The position numbers were made by a program, and so were the translations under genes. From NCBI GenBank assembly GCA_963971425.1, contig OZ020517.1:12960501-13024500 (forward strand): 64,000 nt of DNA, read 5' to 3'. The stretch is from Bryoerythrophyllum caledonicum (lineage: Eukaryota > Streptophyta > Bryopsida > Pottiales > Pottiaceae). Below the pieces are notes generated by a model, which ran no database searches, was not told the DNA's origin, and saw only the letters and a list, made by a program, of their open reading frames with translations. Below, in pieces: positions 40,746 to 53,345 of this stretch; positions within the stretch are counted from its first letter, which is position 1; the number at the start of each line of letters is the position of its first letter.

Positions 40746-41069
40746 ACTCTGCACATCACATTCCAGCTACTTCGCGCTGCCTAGACGTCATGAGCCTCAT
40801 ATTAGTCTGTTGAACCGGACAGCCTGCAAGAACTCAAACCAGCAGGTGAAGCTCTCAAGTTCCAAGCCGTGCCAAGATTTAGACGCCACACACTCGATCA
40901 CCACACTTTGCCACGTACAGCTAATTGGCATGATCAGGTAGTTGTTCCATAGAGCCGCTTCAACAACTACAGCGCCTGCTCACAAAACCAGAAACAGATC
41001 CAGTAACTGTAGTGACAAGTCTCATGTAGATGGTCACATAGCAAGCCCAGCCATGGACCAGTTGTACAA

Positions 41070-41620
41070 GGTTTGCATGGTTTGAGGGACCTCCTTCGTG
41101 ATCGACTTACGCGCTCTTGGATATGGCCCAAGCGAACACCATTTGGCCCTCTACCAGGAACTTTCTTGAGCAGCCTGGACAACCTTGGTATCCATCACAG
41201 GCTGACAATAATACATCATTTGACGAAAGGCGATGTGTTTTCACACCACAATTTTCTTACCCTCGGCAATAGAGCGCTTGACGGCTTGCATGATCTTTAC
41301 GGGAGCTTTCACTACAGGGCCGGTGAGGGCGAGCCGGTGGTTTCAAAGATGTTTATGATGCCGCCCAGTTCTACGGCCACAAGGCGCTTATTGCATCTAG
41401 TGCGGATGTAGAAAGCTTCTTCGTCGGCGCAGAGCTGAGCCGCATGGTGAACATCTTCGAAACCACCGGCTCCCCCTCCTCCGGCCCGGCTATGAATGCT
41501 CTCCTAAAGAGCATGGAAGCCGTCAAGCACTCTTTTGCAGAGGGTAAGAAAACTGTGGTTTGCCATGATGTTGTGTATCTAGCAATGATGTAGTACTGCC
41601 ATCACGTGACGGACACCAAG
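41070..41620 (+). pseudogene. Coding-like remnant, unknown family
   Basis: Between about 41320 and 41560 one frame reads AAQFYGHKALIASSADVESF, then FVGAELSRMVNIFETTG and ALLKSMEAVKHSFAEGKK without stops. GC content is raised. Upstream, frames are broken. I do not recognise the protein; it starts soon after the H2A pseudogene breakpoint and may belong to whatever was joined there. Confidence 0.35.
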
Positions 41621-42955
41621 GATATCTAGGTTGCTTTGAAGCGGGCGGTGGGACTAGGGTTGGTGTGCACCATCAACGTTGTTGAAGTTTGCCAATTAGA
41701 TACCTCGATGTGGCTTTCGCGGCAGCTCGCACTCATAGTGATGCGGCTTCTAGAGCTGTTCCATCGCTTTAGTCGAAGACTAAAGCTTATCATAAAGTCA
41801 ATCCATTTGATCATCTACTATAAAATTCTGCAGCGAATCATTTGTAAAGTGTTCCATGATTACAACACCGTTTTCTACCATCTTCCCAAAGTGATGTTAA
41901 GTTTGTTCTTCTTCAAGGTCAAGGATGGATCGGATTATGAATCTCGTTCCAATTGTACATATCGTGATACATTTTGAGTTTAGTCACAATAATCTTGAAC
42001 TTGCATTCGTATCGAGCATTGAACCCTGTACAACTTGAAAACAATCTCAAACTTGTCTCAGTGGCTTCCAAGTTCGGAGGGTTTGTGATGCAAACTGGTT
42101 TTCTCTCAATCGATTGTCCCTAGTGACGAGCCTCCATTGTTTGGATCTTTGTGTGCTAAATTCATTCGCAATGAAGTGAGCCGGGATCTCTTTTCTGCTT
42201 GAATGATGTTAGAGGTTTCTTGACATCTGCCCCAGCTTCCTCTTCGTCTCTGTCATTTGCATATGTTACATGAAGCGTGTGGAAATTTGAACATGGAAGA
42301 GGTGGGAGTACAGACTTTCGCAGTGTGTGGGAGACACGGCGCGGGTGATGCTCAGTGAGTAGGGTTCAATTGACTTTCAAATTTGTGCGAGGAGTGTCCG
42401 TTTTGTAGTTTTTCTTGTTAGGTGAAGCTAATTTCATTTGAGGTGCACACACAGCCTCTGTTACACCTGCTCGAAGCTAGCTATTGTTGTTCAGAGGTAT
42501 AATTGGGCCATACTTTGCAGTTGATGCGTATCTGGAGTTGCATCTTGCAGTCAAGAGCGATGTAATCCTTGCTAAATTGGATTCCTTTTTGTTAAAGACT
42601 ATTCGATGTGTGGCTCTCTTTGGGAGAGAGAAATTGGTATCAGGATTTAGGAGGGTTCGAGCTCAAAGGTGCTGTCAAATTAGGCAATTTATATTACTGT
42701 TACAAGCTCTATGATTTGACCAGATAAATTTATATGGGCTTGCAGTAGCTGTTCAAATAGATCGCCTTTTACTCGCTAACAAATTCATGAAAATCTACTG
42801 TTGTCTCAAACACTTTGTTCCTCTGCAACGTGAGTGTGGATGAGCAGAATTACATGCTTTAGAAACGCTAGAGGGAAGAATACCACCACCAGAATTTCAA
42901 GTTTCATTTTGATTCATCACATCAACTGACAAAGGTGTTGCGGTACTTATGCTTG
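41621..42955. other. Non-coding DNA, nothing recognised
   Basis: Open frames of up to about 113 codons exist (41636-41977) but show no domain and no compositional signal of a gene. Confidence 0.4.
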
Positions 42956-42958
42956 TTA

Positions 42959-44187
42959 GAGCATCTCCACTGCTTAGCCCGCCAGCCCGGAGCAAAAAGG
43001 AGGGAAACGGAACCTGCAGCATGCCGAACAGGTTCACTCCGTGCTGGAAGCCGCACCGCTGCCCGGAAACAATCAAGCCGAGCCGCTTTCGCGTTGCCAC
43101 CGCTCACCGCAGCATTTGCCGCCGTAGGGCGCTGCGAGTCGCAGCCTGCCGCCGTGGGGAGGGTGGGGTAAAATTTCAGAAAACAACATCTTTGTAAACC
43201 CGGAAAAAAACCAATTGTCCCCAGGGTCAAAATGGATATTGAGCATGTACCTACAATCTGAAAAAATTACCGTTTTCATTGAAAATTTTATACATGATAG
43301 CCTCTGGTAAGAGCTTTGTGGAGGTATTTTAATTTTATTTTTTGGATTTGTGGTTTGAAAGTTAGTACCACTCAAAGTTAAAAATGGGGACTCTGGGCAG
43401 TCTGGGCACTCTTATTAGCCAATGACATACAAGTAACAAAAAGGTGTAGTAAGTAGGACAAAGTGGCTAGAGAAAGGTTGGGGCAGCCTAAATGTATCTT
43501 CTCCAAACTTTGAGTGTTATATTGCATCCATGAGGCATATTATTCCATCTTCACAACATATTCAATCAATCTCTAAATGTCCAATGACCCCTTGGAGGAT
43601 ATAGGTGATTTTGATAGGGTATTACATTCTCAAACCCATGCATTATTTTTTTAGAATTTTGATTGAATGTGCAACTTTTTATTTGTTTGGGAAAAAAACA
43701 TACTACATATGAAATAAATAATCTATTGACTAGATAAATAAACATGAAAAATGAAAACTTGAAAAGAAAAAAACTTGAACCGACTCACATTTAAAAAGAG
43801 GACTATATTTTTGTATGCCTTGTGTACGTAGCAATGAGGAAGGACAACAACAAATAGGCTCATAAAAAAAAAGTAGGAAATTTATTATGTAAGGAATTGT
43901 TGGAAAAGTAAAATAAGTAAAGTTAACTGAAGTTAACTGACCGGCCAATTGCCGCAGCCATTCCAAAAGTTCCACGTGCCGCATTAACATGCGATGTCAT
44001 GGGATGTCTTGCCCTGCAAATTGATGGAGGAAGCCGCCATAATTGGAGATTTTGTCGTTGCTTTTCAGAACCCTCCAAAATTATCCCGTTCCAATTGCAT
44101 CCCCGGGCCCGCGGTGGAGGGCCATGCCACCTGGACCCCCCAAACCGGGCAGGTGTGCTGGGATGGGGGCCCGCGGTGGAGCTGCTC
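42959..44187. mobile_element. PIF/Harbinger-like non-autonomous element
   Basis: The ends GAGCATCTCCACTGC and GCGGTGGAGCTGCTC are inverted repeats with two mismatches. TTA flanks both sides (42956-42958 and 44188-44190). TTA/TAA duplications and GAGCATCTCC-type ends are typical of PIF/Harbinger MITEs in plants. Both sub-terminal regions are GC-rich. There is no transposase, and the GC-rich open frames at 42.9-43.2 kb are not credible genes. Confidence 0.75.
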
Positions 44188-44190
44188 TTA

Positions 44191-45668
44191 TAACAGAGAC
44201 GCTAAAGTCACAACCACTGGATGAACTTGACGACTTACTTCAAGTTTTGCCATCAGTGTTCAACAATTACGTCTTAGCCTTGACCTGGACAGAATTGTAA
44301 GAAATCAGGTACACAAATTTAAGTTAATCCTTAAACGTCAGAAGGTGCCACTGGTGGCCACCGTATTCTACATGTATGGTGTCGTATCTAAACATGATAA
44401 GGTTCACATATTGAAATGATTCCCAAATGAAAGATGTTAGTTGAAGATTCTCCAATCTTAAAGGTGTAAGTCTTGCTCAACTTTAATATATATTTTGTAT
44501 CCTATAGAGTAAAATACGGTCCTGTATATACGGTTCCCAATTGACGATTAAGGGTTAAAGATGCAAGATAACACGTTCGCATAGACCATTATCAACAATT
44601 CAAAACAAATTTTGTCTCCCATGTGGGACAACCTCGTATTGCCAACATGGATGTAATACAATGTCTAGGTGCGTTATTTGCACATTTTCTATACATGAAA
44701 ATGCACGATATGTCAAAAAGGTTCCTTTTGTGAGGGACATAATCTACAATTCTATCAAATGTCTATCTCCAATTTTCTACCTCTAAGAATACGGTAAAAT
44801 AATCTCAGACTAATCAAATGCCAAGAGGGAATGGCACATATTCTTCGGGAGCTTAGAAGTCAATAAGCTTGTCTTTCATGTACAACTTCAAAACAATCTC
44901 AAACTTTTTCCTACATGATTGAGCCTTACAAGAGAATCTAAAGATTGCAGCCTACATTTGTGTTCATCTTCTATTCTCCTCCTACTTTTGCACCTTCTTG
45001 GGTTTGAGATTTAGGGTTTGGAAATAAAGGAATTATGGTTCACAAACACCTTATGAGTAAGATAGAGGACACTATTTTTGTTGGTTCAAATTCATGAAAC
45101 ATACTTGTGATAATGATCTCGACAAAACAAAGATATCCAAACTATATAGAACTTTGGATGAGAACCTCAAATTCAAGTTTTCAATAGTATTCCTTTTAGG
45201 CCAGGATGGCCAATATGTGGTCTCTTGGGGGTAAAATTACATTGTTTCAATGAATAAAGGAAACACCGTCTAAAACAGTCCTTACAATGGACATGCATGA
45301 TGCAACAAGTTACGATGATTCTAATGAGACCATTTGCGCTCAAATCGGTGGTAAGCACGATTTTTGTAAAGTGGGATCATGTTGAAATGTACCCTCCTTG
45401 TAGATGATATTTTTTGTGATCTATCACTCTTATAGATTCTTCCGAGGCCTTGTGATCTTGTAGGCCTTAAAGGGTTAAATGACTAATTATGTTTATTTAG
45501 GAATTATTGAAGTAGATTCTTGTAGGCTTCTATAATTTTAGTGATCAGCTTCTTTCTTGGACTCATATCATTGGGTTGAAGGACGCTAAGGTTAATACAC
45601 TTTGGGTATAATCAATAGTATATACAATATATAGTATTGAATCACATAAAATAATATGTTTTGATGTT
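44191..45668. other. Non-coding DNA, nothing recognised
   Basis: No gene, repeat boundary or RNA is seen. Confidence 0.45.
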
Positions 45669-47006
45669 CAGTACTCTTCAACAATTATACGTACTTTTTC
45701 TTATGTTCAGTACGTTTCAATTTTGGTGCCAACTTTTACACCATTAAGGCCCTACAAGGCCGTATTAAGACCCTTGTGAGGGCTCAAAATTTGTTAGTTT
45801 ACCATGAAAGTCTTGATACAAGATCATCTCTATAGTGACAGCATGTATACCAAATTTCAAGTCAAGAAGATGGATACAAAAAAGATACTCATATTCTAGC
45901 AACAAGAGTAGTTGTGAGCCATTCACTGCTGCCAACTTTGACACCCTGCTTAGGGCTGATTGTTTTTTGATTTACCATGAACATTTTAGCACAAGACCAC
46001 CTCTTTGTTTAAAACATGTGTGCTAAATTTCAAGGCCACATGATAAATAAATAAATAGTTATTCCAAATTGTTTCTCATAGTTACACATGTTAGTAGATT
46101 ATAAATAACTTTTATTGTATTCATCCTCTCGCCTTGAAATTTGGCAAGCATGTGTTCAACATAGATTTGATCTTGTGCAAAAACTCTCATGCTAAATTAA
46201 CAAAAAATTAGCCCTAGGGAGGGTGCCAAAGTTGGCACTAGTAAAACGGTTTCCTTGATTCTTTCTCAGAGCTACACATGTTTGTAGATTTTGATTTGCT
46301 TTTCTTTTCTTTTGTGGATCTTTTGGACTTGAAATTAAACACACATATAGCCATTATAGATATGGTCTCATGACCAGTTTCTCATGGGAAATTTTTTTTA
46401 AATCAATCCTTGGAAGGGTGTCAAAATTGGTAGGAGTGAAATGTTTTTCACAACTACATATGTTGGAAGATTCACAAATCTTTTGTGGTGTAGGTATTTT
46501 GGCCTTCAAATATGGTACACATGTAATCAATATAGATATGGTTTCATGTCAAGAATCTTATGGGCAATAAAAAAAACTTAATTCTAAGAAGTGTGTCAAA
46601 GTTGGCAAGAGTGGAATTTTCCTCACAACTACACATGTTGGTAGATTTTGAATTTTTTTTGTATGGATCTTTTGGACTTGCAATTTCTCACACATATTAT
46701 CAACATAGAGATGGTTTCGATCCAAAAAAACCATGGGATAATGTTTCTTTTCAAATCCTAAGGAGGGTGTCAAAGTTAGAAGCTGTGAAACTTTTCTTAT
46801 AGTTCTACATGTTGAACTTGGTAGATTTTAAATATCTTATTTGTATCCATCTTTTAGCCTTGAAATTTGGCACACATGTTGTCTACATAGAGATGATCTT
46901 GTGCCAAAAAATTTGTAGCAATTTAGAAGGAAGGTGCCTAAGTTGGTTGCAAAAAGGAAACATACAACACATAAGAAAAAATACGTATATTTATTGGAGG
47001 GTACTG
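45669..47006. mobile_element. Older fold-back element of the Tc1 family at 16.5-21.5 kb
   Basis: The left end CAGTACTCTTCAACAATTAT matches the complement of the right end ATTTATTGGAGGGTACTG. Sub-units lie in plus orientation near 45740 and 45930, then in minus orientation near 46232, 46420, 46598, 46774 and 46950, the same 2+5 plan as 20176-21484. The flanking bases are TT and CA, so the TA duplication has decayed. There is no transposase. Confidence 0.82.
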
Positions 47007-48935
47007 CACATACTTGTAGACTTTAGATCCTAATCAACAACCGTCATAGATACTACAAGTATAAAAATATACTACACAATATTCCTAGTATATTGTTGCA
47101 CCATAAACTTGCAAAATCAGTTCATTATATATAAAAATAATAATAATAAACCAAAATACTTTTAAGCAAAATATAGGCCCATGTAGAATTTTGTATGGTT
47201 TGGATGGGAGCAAAAAAATTAGGCAAGAACCCTCGTTCCCCATGACTTTGGGTGCACCAAAAAAAAAGTACCCATTTTCTTTCATAATTTGTTACGTGCA
47301 AAGGAAACTTTACAATATTTCATAAAACTAATCATTTATATACAACATCCAATGCGTACTCAAAAATTCAATAGTGTCTAAGTTCTAAATCCTTATAAAA
47401 AGTATAAACAAAGTATGATTTGAATGTTGAAAATATTATAAATAGTGTTTGAAAAATCTAATTCAATATGATCACATGGAACAAATGGCATCTAATACAT
47501 GTCGTATTATTCACATATATACCAAAAATGTATATTTATCTATAGATGTGGTTTTTTCCTCAAAGGTATATAATATCACAAAATCACCATGGCATGTTTC
47601 TTAAAAGCACAAACCATTTGTTAAAAGTTGAGCTTCATTCAATTTAAATGTAAACTCTATGGATCTTGAATGTTGCATTTAATATTCTCTACCACAATAA
47701 TTTTGCTAGTGCATATTTACATAACATAATATAAGATTGTACATGTAAAGTGTTAAATTTAATAAACCAAATCAAACAAAGACAAAAGTATCTATTGAGG
47801 TTTGCAAACTTGCATAGAATTGGTTGCATCATGTTGAGCTAGCCACTTTCATTGTCATTCATTAATATAAGTACTGAATACAAGTAATCTAATAAATGGA
47901 AGGTTGCTTGCAAAGGCCACCAAGATTTGTCACCACATTACATTAATACACTTTATGTAACTTTATAGATCTTGATGATAAATAAAACATGCAAGTGGCA
48001 TGTTTTATTTTACATGCAAGTAAAATAGTATTATCTATGTTTTGTCTGAATAACTTTTACTTTTGAAATTGATCAAGGTTTGATGTTTGAATAAATAATA
48101 AAATACATCTTAAATATAAGTGGTTTATCTGCACTCTTGTAATGTAAGAGAATTTTTGTATGCAAAAAAATTCTATTGGATGCCTCAATATAGTTGAATA
48201 AAACTTTGTAAAAATCTTTAAAACGTTTATTCTCAACAAACATAATTTTATAAACGTTCTATATATTATTTTACAATTGTAATATAGACAATTAGAATTG
48301 TTGATATGAAATGCTTTGAATTTAATTTTTTCAAAAAAGAATAATCAAATTATCAATACAGTGAAATTAGTTATTTTAAAATGTTTTTTCCATCTATACA
48401 TTTGTACAATCCAAAAATGTAATAAATACAAAAAGCATCCAAATTTCTTTTTACAAAATATTATTTAAAAATATTATAAAGAGTATTTTTAAATTTTATA
48501 GCATTTTGAAAAATCTTGAGTTGATGAGAATTCTTTTTTGTTCAAATGCATGCAGTGATCTTTATAGAGAATCAAACCAAGATTATTATAGAGTAAATTT
48601 CACACTAAAAATGGTCTAGTACTTCAAGTATAAATATTCACATTGATCATTTTTAGCCTAAAGAATGTTTAGAAATGATAAAGAATGGGTTGCAACTATT
48701 ACACATTGGTTTTCCAAAATAGATTTATGACCATATGAAATGATTCAAGACAAATGATAATATAGAACAAGTTAAATAAGTTGCATCAAAGACAAGTACT
48801 TTTAATTGCAAAAACTATATGGAAATTCAACCATGATAAAAGGACATCATGAATGAATCAAAAATATAGATAAGCTACAATAGTAACAAGTGTTGATGGA
48901 AGAAAATTAAAGTCTATCCAAGCTAATTAGACAAT
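47007..48935. other. AT-rich non-coding DNA
   Basis: About 1.9 kb of AT-rich sequence without a credible frame, splice structure or repeat. Confidence 0.5.
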
Positions 48936-51500
48936 ATGCATGAGATTGTTTGATATAATATTAAAAGATCCAATAGTTTTATGAACACCCTTTCTATATA
49001 TAAAATTGTGATTTTGATATGATTTTAATGATATATATGATTAGATCTTATGTAATTTTAATGATTTCCTCGACTAAGTCTAAGTAATTTTTTTGATTGT
49101 TTTGAGGAATTACAATCATTTCTCCAAATTGATCCTTGTGTCATTTGATGTGGTATATGACTTGGCATCTTTGTGATAATGATGGTTTCTTTACTTTAGC
49201 ATTTTTGTGATATTCATGCTCAATCTTTGTTTTCTTGTACTATCCATGACTCACCTACTATCCATGACTCAGCTTCCTTGGTTCAATGATTCAATACCTC
49301 TAACTAGCCCTCTATATGATTTTAACTCTCTTGACTTGTCTTTCACATTATTTTCCTTCACCATTTTTAATTTGATCTTGGCTTCTTCAATCTTGTTCAT
49401 TTTTGTTACTCAACTTTGTATCACGTCAACTCTTTTATCACCCACCTTGCGCTCTTTTTCCATCTGTGACTCAGCCTCGGCCTCTTCATCATTTAAAAGA
49501 CTTTTTGTGGCCCAGCCTCTGGGTGATTTTGACTCATTTGTCTCCATTCATGACATTGTCTCCATTCATGACATTGTCTCCGTGTGAATTTGATGATTTC
49601 TTCAATCTAATTGTGCATGATTTTGACACTCTTTATTAATTGTCTACATTTTTTTCTTTATACTCCCCAATTGGTGTGCACCACTGACTTCATCTTTCTA
49701 TGTCATTTACCATCCTGGACTCAAGCCTTTGCCTCTTTATGGTATTGATGTTTTTGTGCCCTGAACTTCTTCACCATTCATAGTCCTTTGTCGCCTAAGT
49801 TGTTATCTTTTATCATCTCTGACTCACCCTTCGTGATCTAGATAAGTCATTCGATCAACCTTTGTATGATTTCAACTTTTTTGACTTGTTGCCCACGTTG
49901 TTCTTGTTTACCTTCTCCAATCAATGCATGTCATTTTCATTGCCCTCCTTCAACCACTAAAAGATAAGAACTTCAACTTTATCCCACCAACCTCCACCGT
50001 CCTCCTTGACACCTGTCTTTAGACATTCAAGGGACAAACTGAGTCCCATCGCACTTTAAATTTTCGACAGAAGTACCATCTACAGTCAATGTACAGTCCC
50101 TTCCCCTTAATTCACACCATAAAAGACAAGCCAACAACCAAACTTTGCTCCATGAAAGCATCTGCCACTGGCCCCTCCCAAAAAAATCCAACTCAAAATA
50201 CACTCCACTAATCAAATAATTAAAAGTGCACCTTTCTTTTAGAAACATGTTACAATGTATACGTACAACCAATCATTTGATTTACACCAATATTAACCCA
50301 TATTTCCACCCCTCCCATCTTCAAACCTTTATTCTATTAAGAAATCAAAACACCAAAGAAAAGTATTGGTTGCCAATTAAAACGAATCTAGCATTAAAAT
50401 CAAATAGACAAATTACAATCAACAAAAACCTACTTAATTCAAAATCAATTAAAGCTATTACTACTATCTAGACCACGAAGATCACCTCAAATTAATCCCT
50501 TAAAGGACAAGGCAATTTAGAGGAATCTCTACTCCATTGAGCAAAAGGTGCCAAGATGAATGGAATTGTAGGATCCTCTTTTAAACTTATGTAAGATGAT
50601 GTGATAAACAAATTGGAAAATTTGACCCTAGGGATGGAAAGATAATTGCAATAAAAGTGAACTAATTTATCCTCCAACAGACACTCGGTCCCTTAACCGC
50701 TAAATTTACTTCCAAAAAGAACAATTCACTCCAAAAAGAGTTAAAAAATGTTGATTCCAATGTAATGAGTAAGGAAGGAAACCAAACTTTTATTTTAAGT
50801 TTTTGCTGAAGGATTTCAAATAAGACTTATTAATAGAGTTACTCAAAAAAATTCATAAGCTTTTATTACATTAATTGAAAGATTACAGTATTTGAGTTAG
50901 AGATAAAACTTCATTTTTTTCGTGGGTTGAGTAAATTAGCAGACTTTGACTTCACTTGGTGTCAAGTTTTTGCACTACAAAAGGTCTAAATTCATTACCA
51001 TCATGTCAAACATGATATTTGTTCCTTGTATACTAATTTAAAGCAATGTAGCATAACAACAAAAAAAAATCTATTTGTCGCCTTCGTGCTTGGTTGTCTT
51101 GCCGGTTAATTTTTTATTTCTCCCAAATCCGGTCTTTTCAGCTTATTCAAAACAATTGTGCAAGAAGTGGAGGTTCTAATATTGCCTATTCATGTTTTAT
51201 TTTTTTGTGAACTTAATATGTTTCAGTATTATATTCCAATGGTCAATAAGGAGGTTTACACCAAATCTTGTAGTAGGGAAAAAAAAGTAAAAAGTCAAGA
51301 GTAAAAAATATGTAGATCTCTATATTTTATGTGGAAAAGAAAAATAAAATTGGTACCTTGCCCGACAATGTGTGACAATATGTGAAAACATCTTATTTGG
51401 GTTAAAATTCGAATTTTCACTATAGATAAGTAATGTTTTTTGACTACATGAAAGAAAATAACATTACTTGCTAGTATCAAAAATCTCACATATAAAAGAG
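48936..51500. repeat. Large repeat R1, copy B
   Basis: Aligns with 37745-40170. A small local tandem duplication, TCTCCATTCATGACATTG twice, is at 49541-49578. Compared with A2 it has extra sequence at 51500-52080 before the H2A.X promoter. Frames within it are not credible. Confidence 0.85.
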
Positions 51501-51720
51501 TGTCCTAGCAAAAAAAATTTAATTGCCCAACATGCTCGCACTCAAAAAGTTTCTCTTTAAGGTGGCATAACTTTTTTTCTCATTAGAGCTCTAGAAAAAA
51601 TTCTCATTATACCCCCACATACCTCTTGTCCTTTAGCCTCTTTGTACAAAATTTCAAGATCTGTAAATATAAATTGCAACCATGCAAACGTGCACATCTC
51701 GAGATTTTTATCATTTAAGG
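51478..51720 (-). repeat. Dispersed repeat, inverted copy
   Basis: Its reverse complement contains GCAAGTAATGTTATTTTC-like and AAAGTTATGCCACCTTAAAG segments matching 15380-15640 and, at one end, 63920-64000. Confidence 0.65.
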
Positions 51721-51880
51721 ATTAAAGGTTAAGTATACATCCAAACTAACACTATTACCTATACCACCAAGACCAACATAACACCCTTGTCTCACACTAA
51801 CCTCCATCACAAACAAGCCCAAAAACCATCCAAAAAAAAAAAAAAAAAAACTCGAGCCCCTAAACCCAAACCCCCCAAAA

Positions 51881-52080
51881 CTCGTTCCCAAACCCAAACC
51901 CCCCAAAACTCGTTCCCAAACCCAAACCCCCCAAAACTCGTTCCCAAACCCAAACCCCCCAAAACTCGTTCCCAAACCCAAACCCCCCAAAACTCGTTCC
52001 CAAACCCAAACCCCCCAAAACTCGTTCCCAAACCCAAACCCCCCAAAACTCGTTCCCAAACCCAACCCACAAAGTTCTCG
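51881..52080. repeat. 28-bp minisatellite upstream of H2A.X, about seven copies
   Basis: CTCGTTCCCAAACCCAAACC followed by CCCCAAAA repeats with exact 28-bp spacing at 51881, 51909, 51937, 51965, 51993, 52021, 52049 and (partly) 52077. The copies are nearly identical, so it expanded recently. The unit seems to derive from sequence still single-copy at 37.7 kb. It lies about 60 bp from the E2F-like site. Confidence 0.95.
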
Positions 52081-52139
52081 TTCCCAACCCTGGTACTGTA
52101 CTCGTTCCCTAACCCGGTTGTTCCCATCCAACCCCCGGC

Positions 52140-52147
52140 TTTCCCGC
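52140..52147 (+). promoter_or_regulatory. E2F-type site TTTCCCGC upstream of H2A.X
   Basis: TTTCCCGC matches the E2F consensus TTTSSCGS, which drives S-phase genes including many plant histone and DNA-replication genes. It is about 350 bp upstream of the start codon and is mutated in the pseudogene copy. Confidence 0.6.
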
Positions 52148-52301
52148 TTCCACCACTTTCCGTTCCCACGCGAAACCCATAAGTAGCCAAACAGACAAAC
52201 GCCATCACAAGTCACAGCTCCACAACAAGCAACGTTGCACAACGTCCTTCTGAGCGCTGCTGCTACCATCGCCTGCTTCACCACCGCCTTCGACTCCGGC
52301 G

Positions 52302-52484
52302 GTACGCATTCTCGCTCCCAACTCTCCATTCCATCGCACATGTTTGTATGCAGACCTCGCCTCTTTGATACAGCTCAAACTAGTGCGGAATGGACGTTAG
52401 ATTAGGTCTGCAAGCTCTAGGATTGATCACAGCTGTTTGGTTGGGGAGAGAAGTGTGAGGTGCTGGTGTGTTTTGGGTTTGCAG
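52302..52484 (+). other. Possible 5' UTR intron of H2A.X
   Basis: GGTACGCATT at 52301 and TTTGCAG ending at 52484 would form a 183-bp GT-AG intron ending 12 bases before the start codon. The paralogue at 40.4-40.55 kb keeps both boundaries. cDNA evidence is absent. Confidence 0.4.
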
Positions 52485-52496
52485 GGATTCGTGACG

Positions 52497-53345
52497 ATGA
52501 GTTCTCCGGGCGGGGCGAGTGGGGGCCGGGGCAAGTCCAAGGCGTCCAAGTCCGTGTCGCGGTCGCAGAAGGCGGGGCTGCAGTTTCCGGTGGGCAGGAT
52601 TGCGCGCTTCCTGAAGGCCGGCAAGTACGCGGAGCGCGTCGGGGCGGGGGCGCCCGTGTACCTGGCTGCGGTGCTGGAGTATCTCGCGGCGGAGGTGAGA
52701 AACCATCAAGAATTGAGGTGGAGAATGACATTACTGTGCTCACATGAGCAATGCTGGTAGTCGTGAGTGAGTAAATTTGCTCTTGCTGTGTGTTAGATTT
52801 TTTGGTGCCTGTGAAGATGGTCTTTACTGTGTATTAGAGACCTAATACACAACAAGAGCCTTCGTTCTGAATGGAAGCGTTACGTTTTAGCCACGGTTCG
52901 GTTTTGCTCTGCTTTTAATAGGAGTGGAGTTTTGCTCTGTTGTTTGGATGAGAATGTACTGGCTGTTTTGTGCTTTGAACCAGTGACGGTGGCCTATTTG
53001 CTCTGTTTGGAACGGGAATGTGGTTGCTGTGACGAGTCTTACTTGCTTTGTTTCGAATGCGGTGGCTGTGGGAGTTTGTGAGTTGGAGTATATTCGCTTA
53101 TGGATTTCTGTACTGTGCTCCAGGTGCTGGAGTTGGCGGGGAACGCGGCGAGAGACAACAAGAAGAATCGCATCGTGCCGCGCCACATCCAGCTGGCGGT
53201 GCGCAACGACGAGGAGCTGAGCAAGCTGCTGGGGACGGTGACGATCGCGGCGGGCGGCGTGCTGCCCAACATCCACACGGTGCTGCTGCCGAAGAAGACG
53301 GGCAAGGGCGGCAAGGACATCGGCAGTATTTCGCAGGAGTTCTAG
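52497..53345 (+). CDS. Histone H2A.X, two exons, 139 aa
   Basis: Exon 1 is 52497-52694 (66 codons) and exon 2 is 53124-53345 (73 codons plus stop), joined by a 429-bp GT-AG intron in phase 0 after YLAAE. The protein has the H2A fold: [33 protein letters not shown], then [14 protein letters not shown] and [19 protein letters not shown]. It ends GSISQEF. The SQEF ending marks H2A.X, the variant whose Ser is phosphorylated by ATM/ATR kinases at DNA breaks. The start is the ATG giving MSSPGG, as the plant-type N-tail requires. GC content is much higher than the flanks. An E2F-like site lies upstream and a truncated paralogue is at 40.56 kb. This is the only gene in the window that looks fully functional. 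Confidence 0.95.

Noticed and set aside
42922..43230. GC-rich overlapping frames on both strands
   Set aside because: They lie in the GC-rich end of the PIF/Harbinger-like element and show no domain.
51787..52208. Opposed 131- to 208-codon frames with repeated motifs upstream of H2A.X
   Set aside because: They are translations of the 28-bp minisatellite, open in several frames on both strands.
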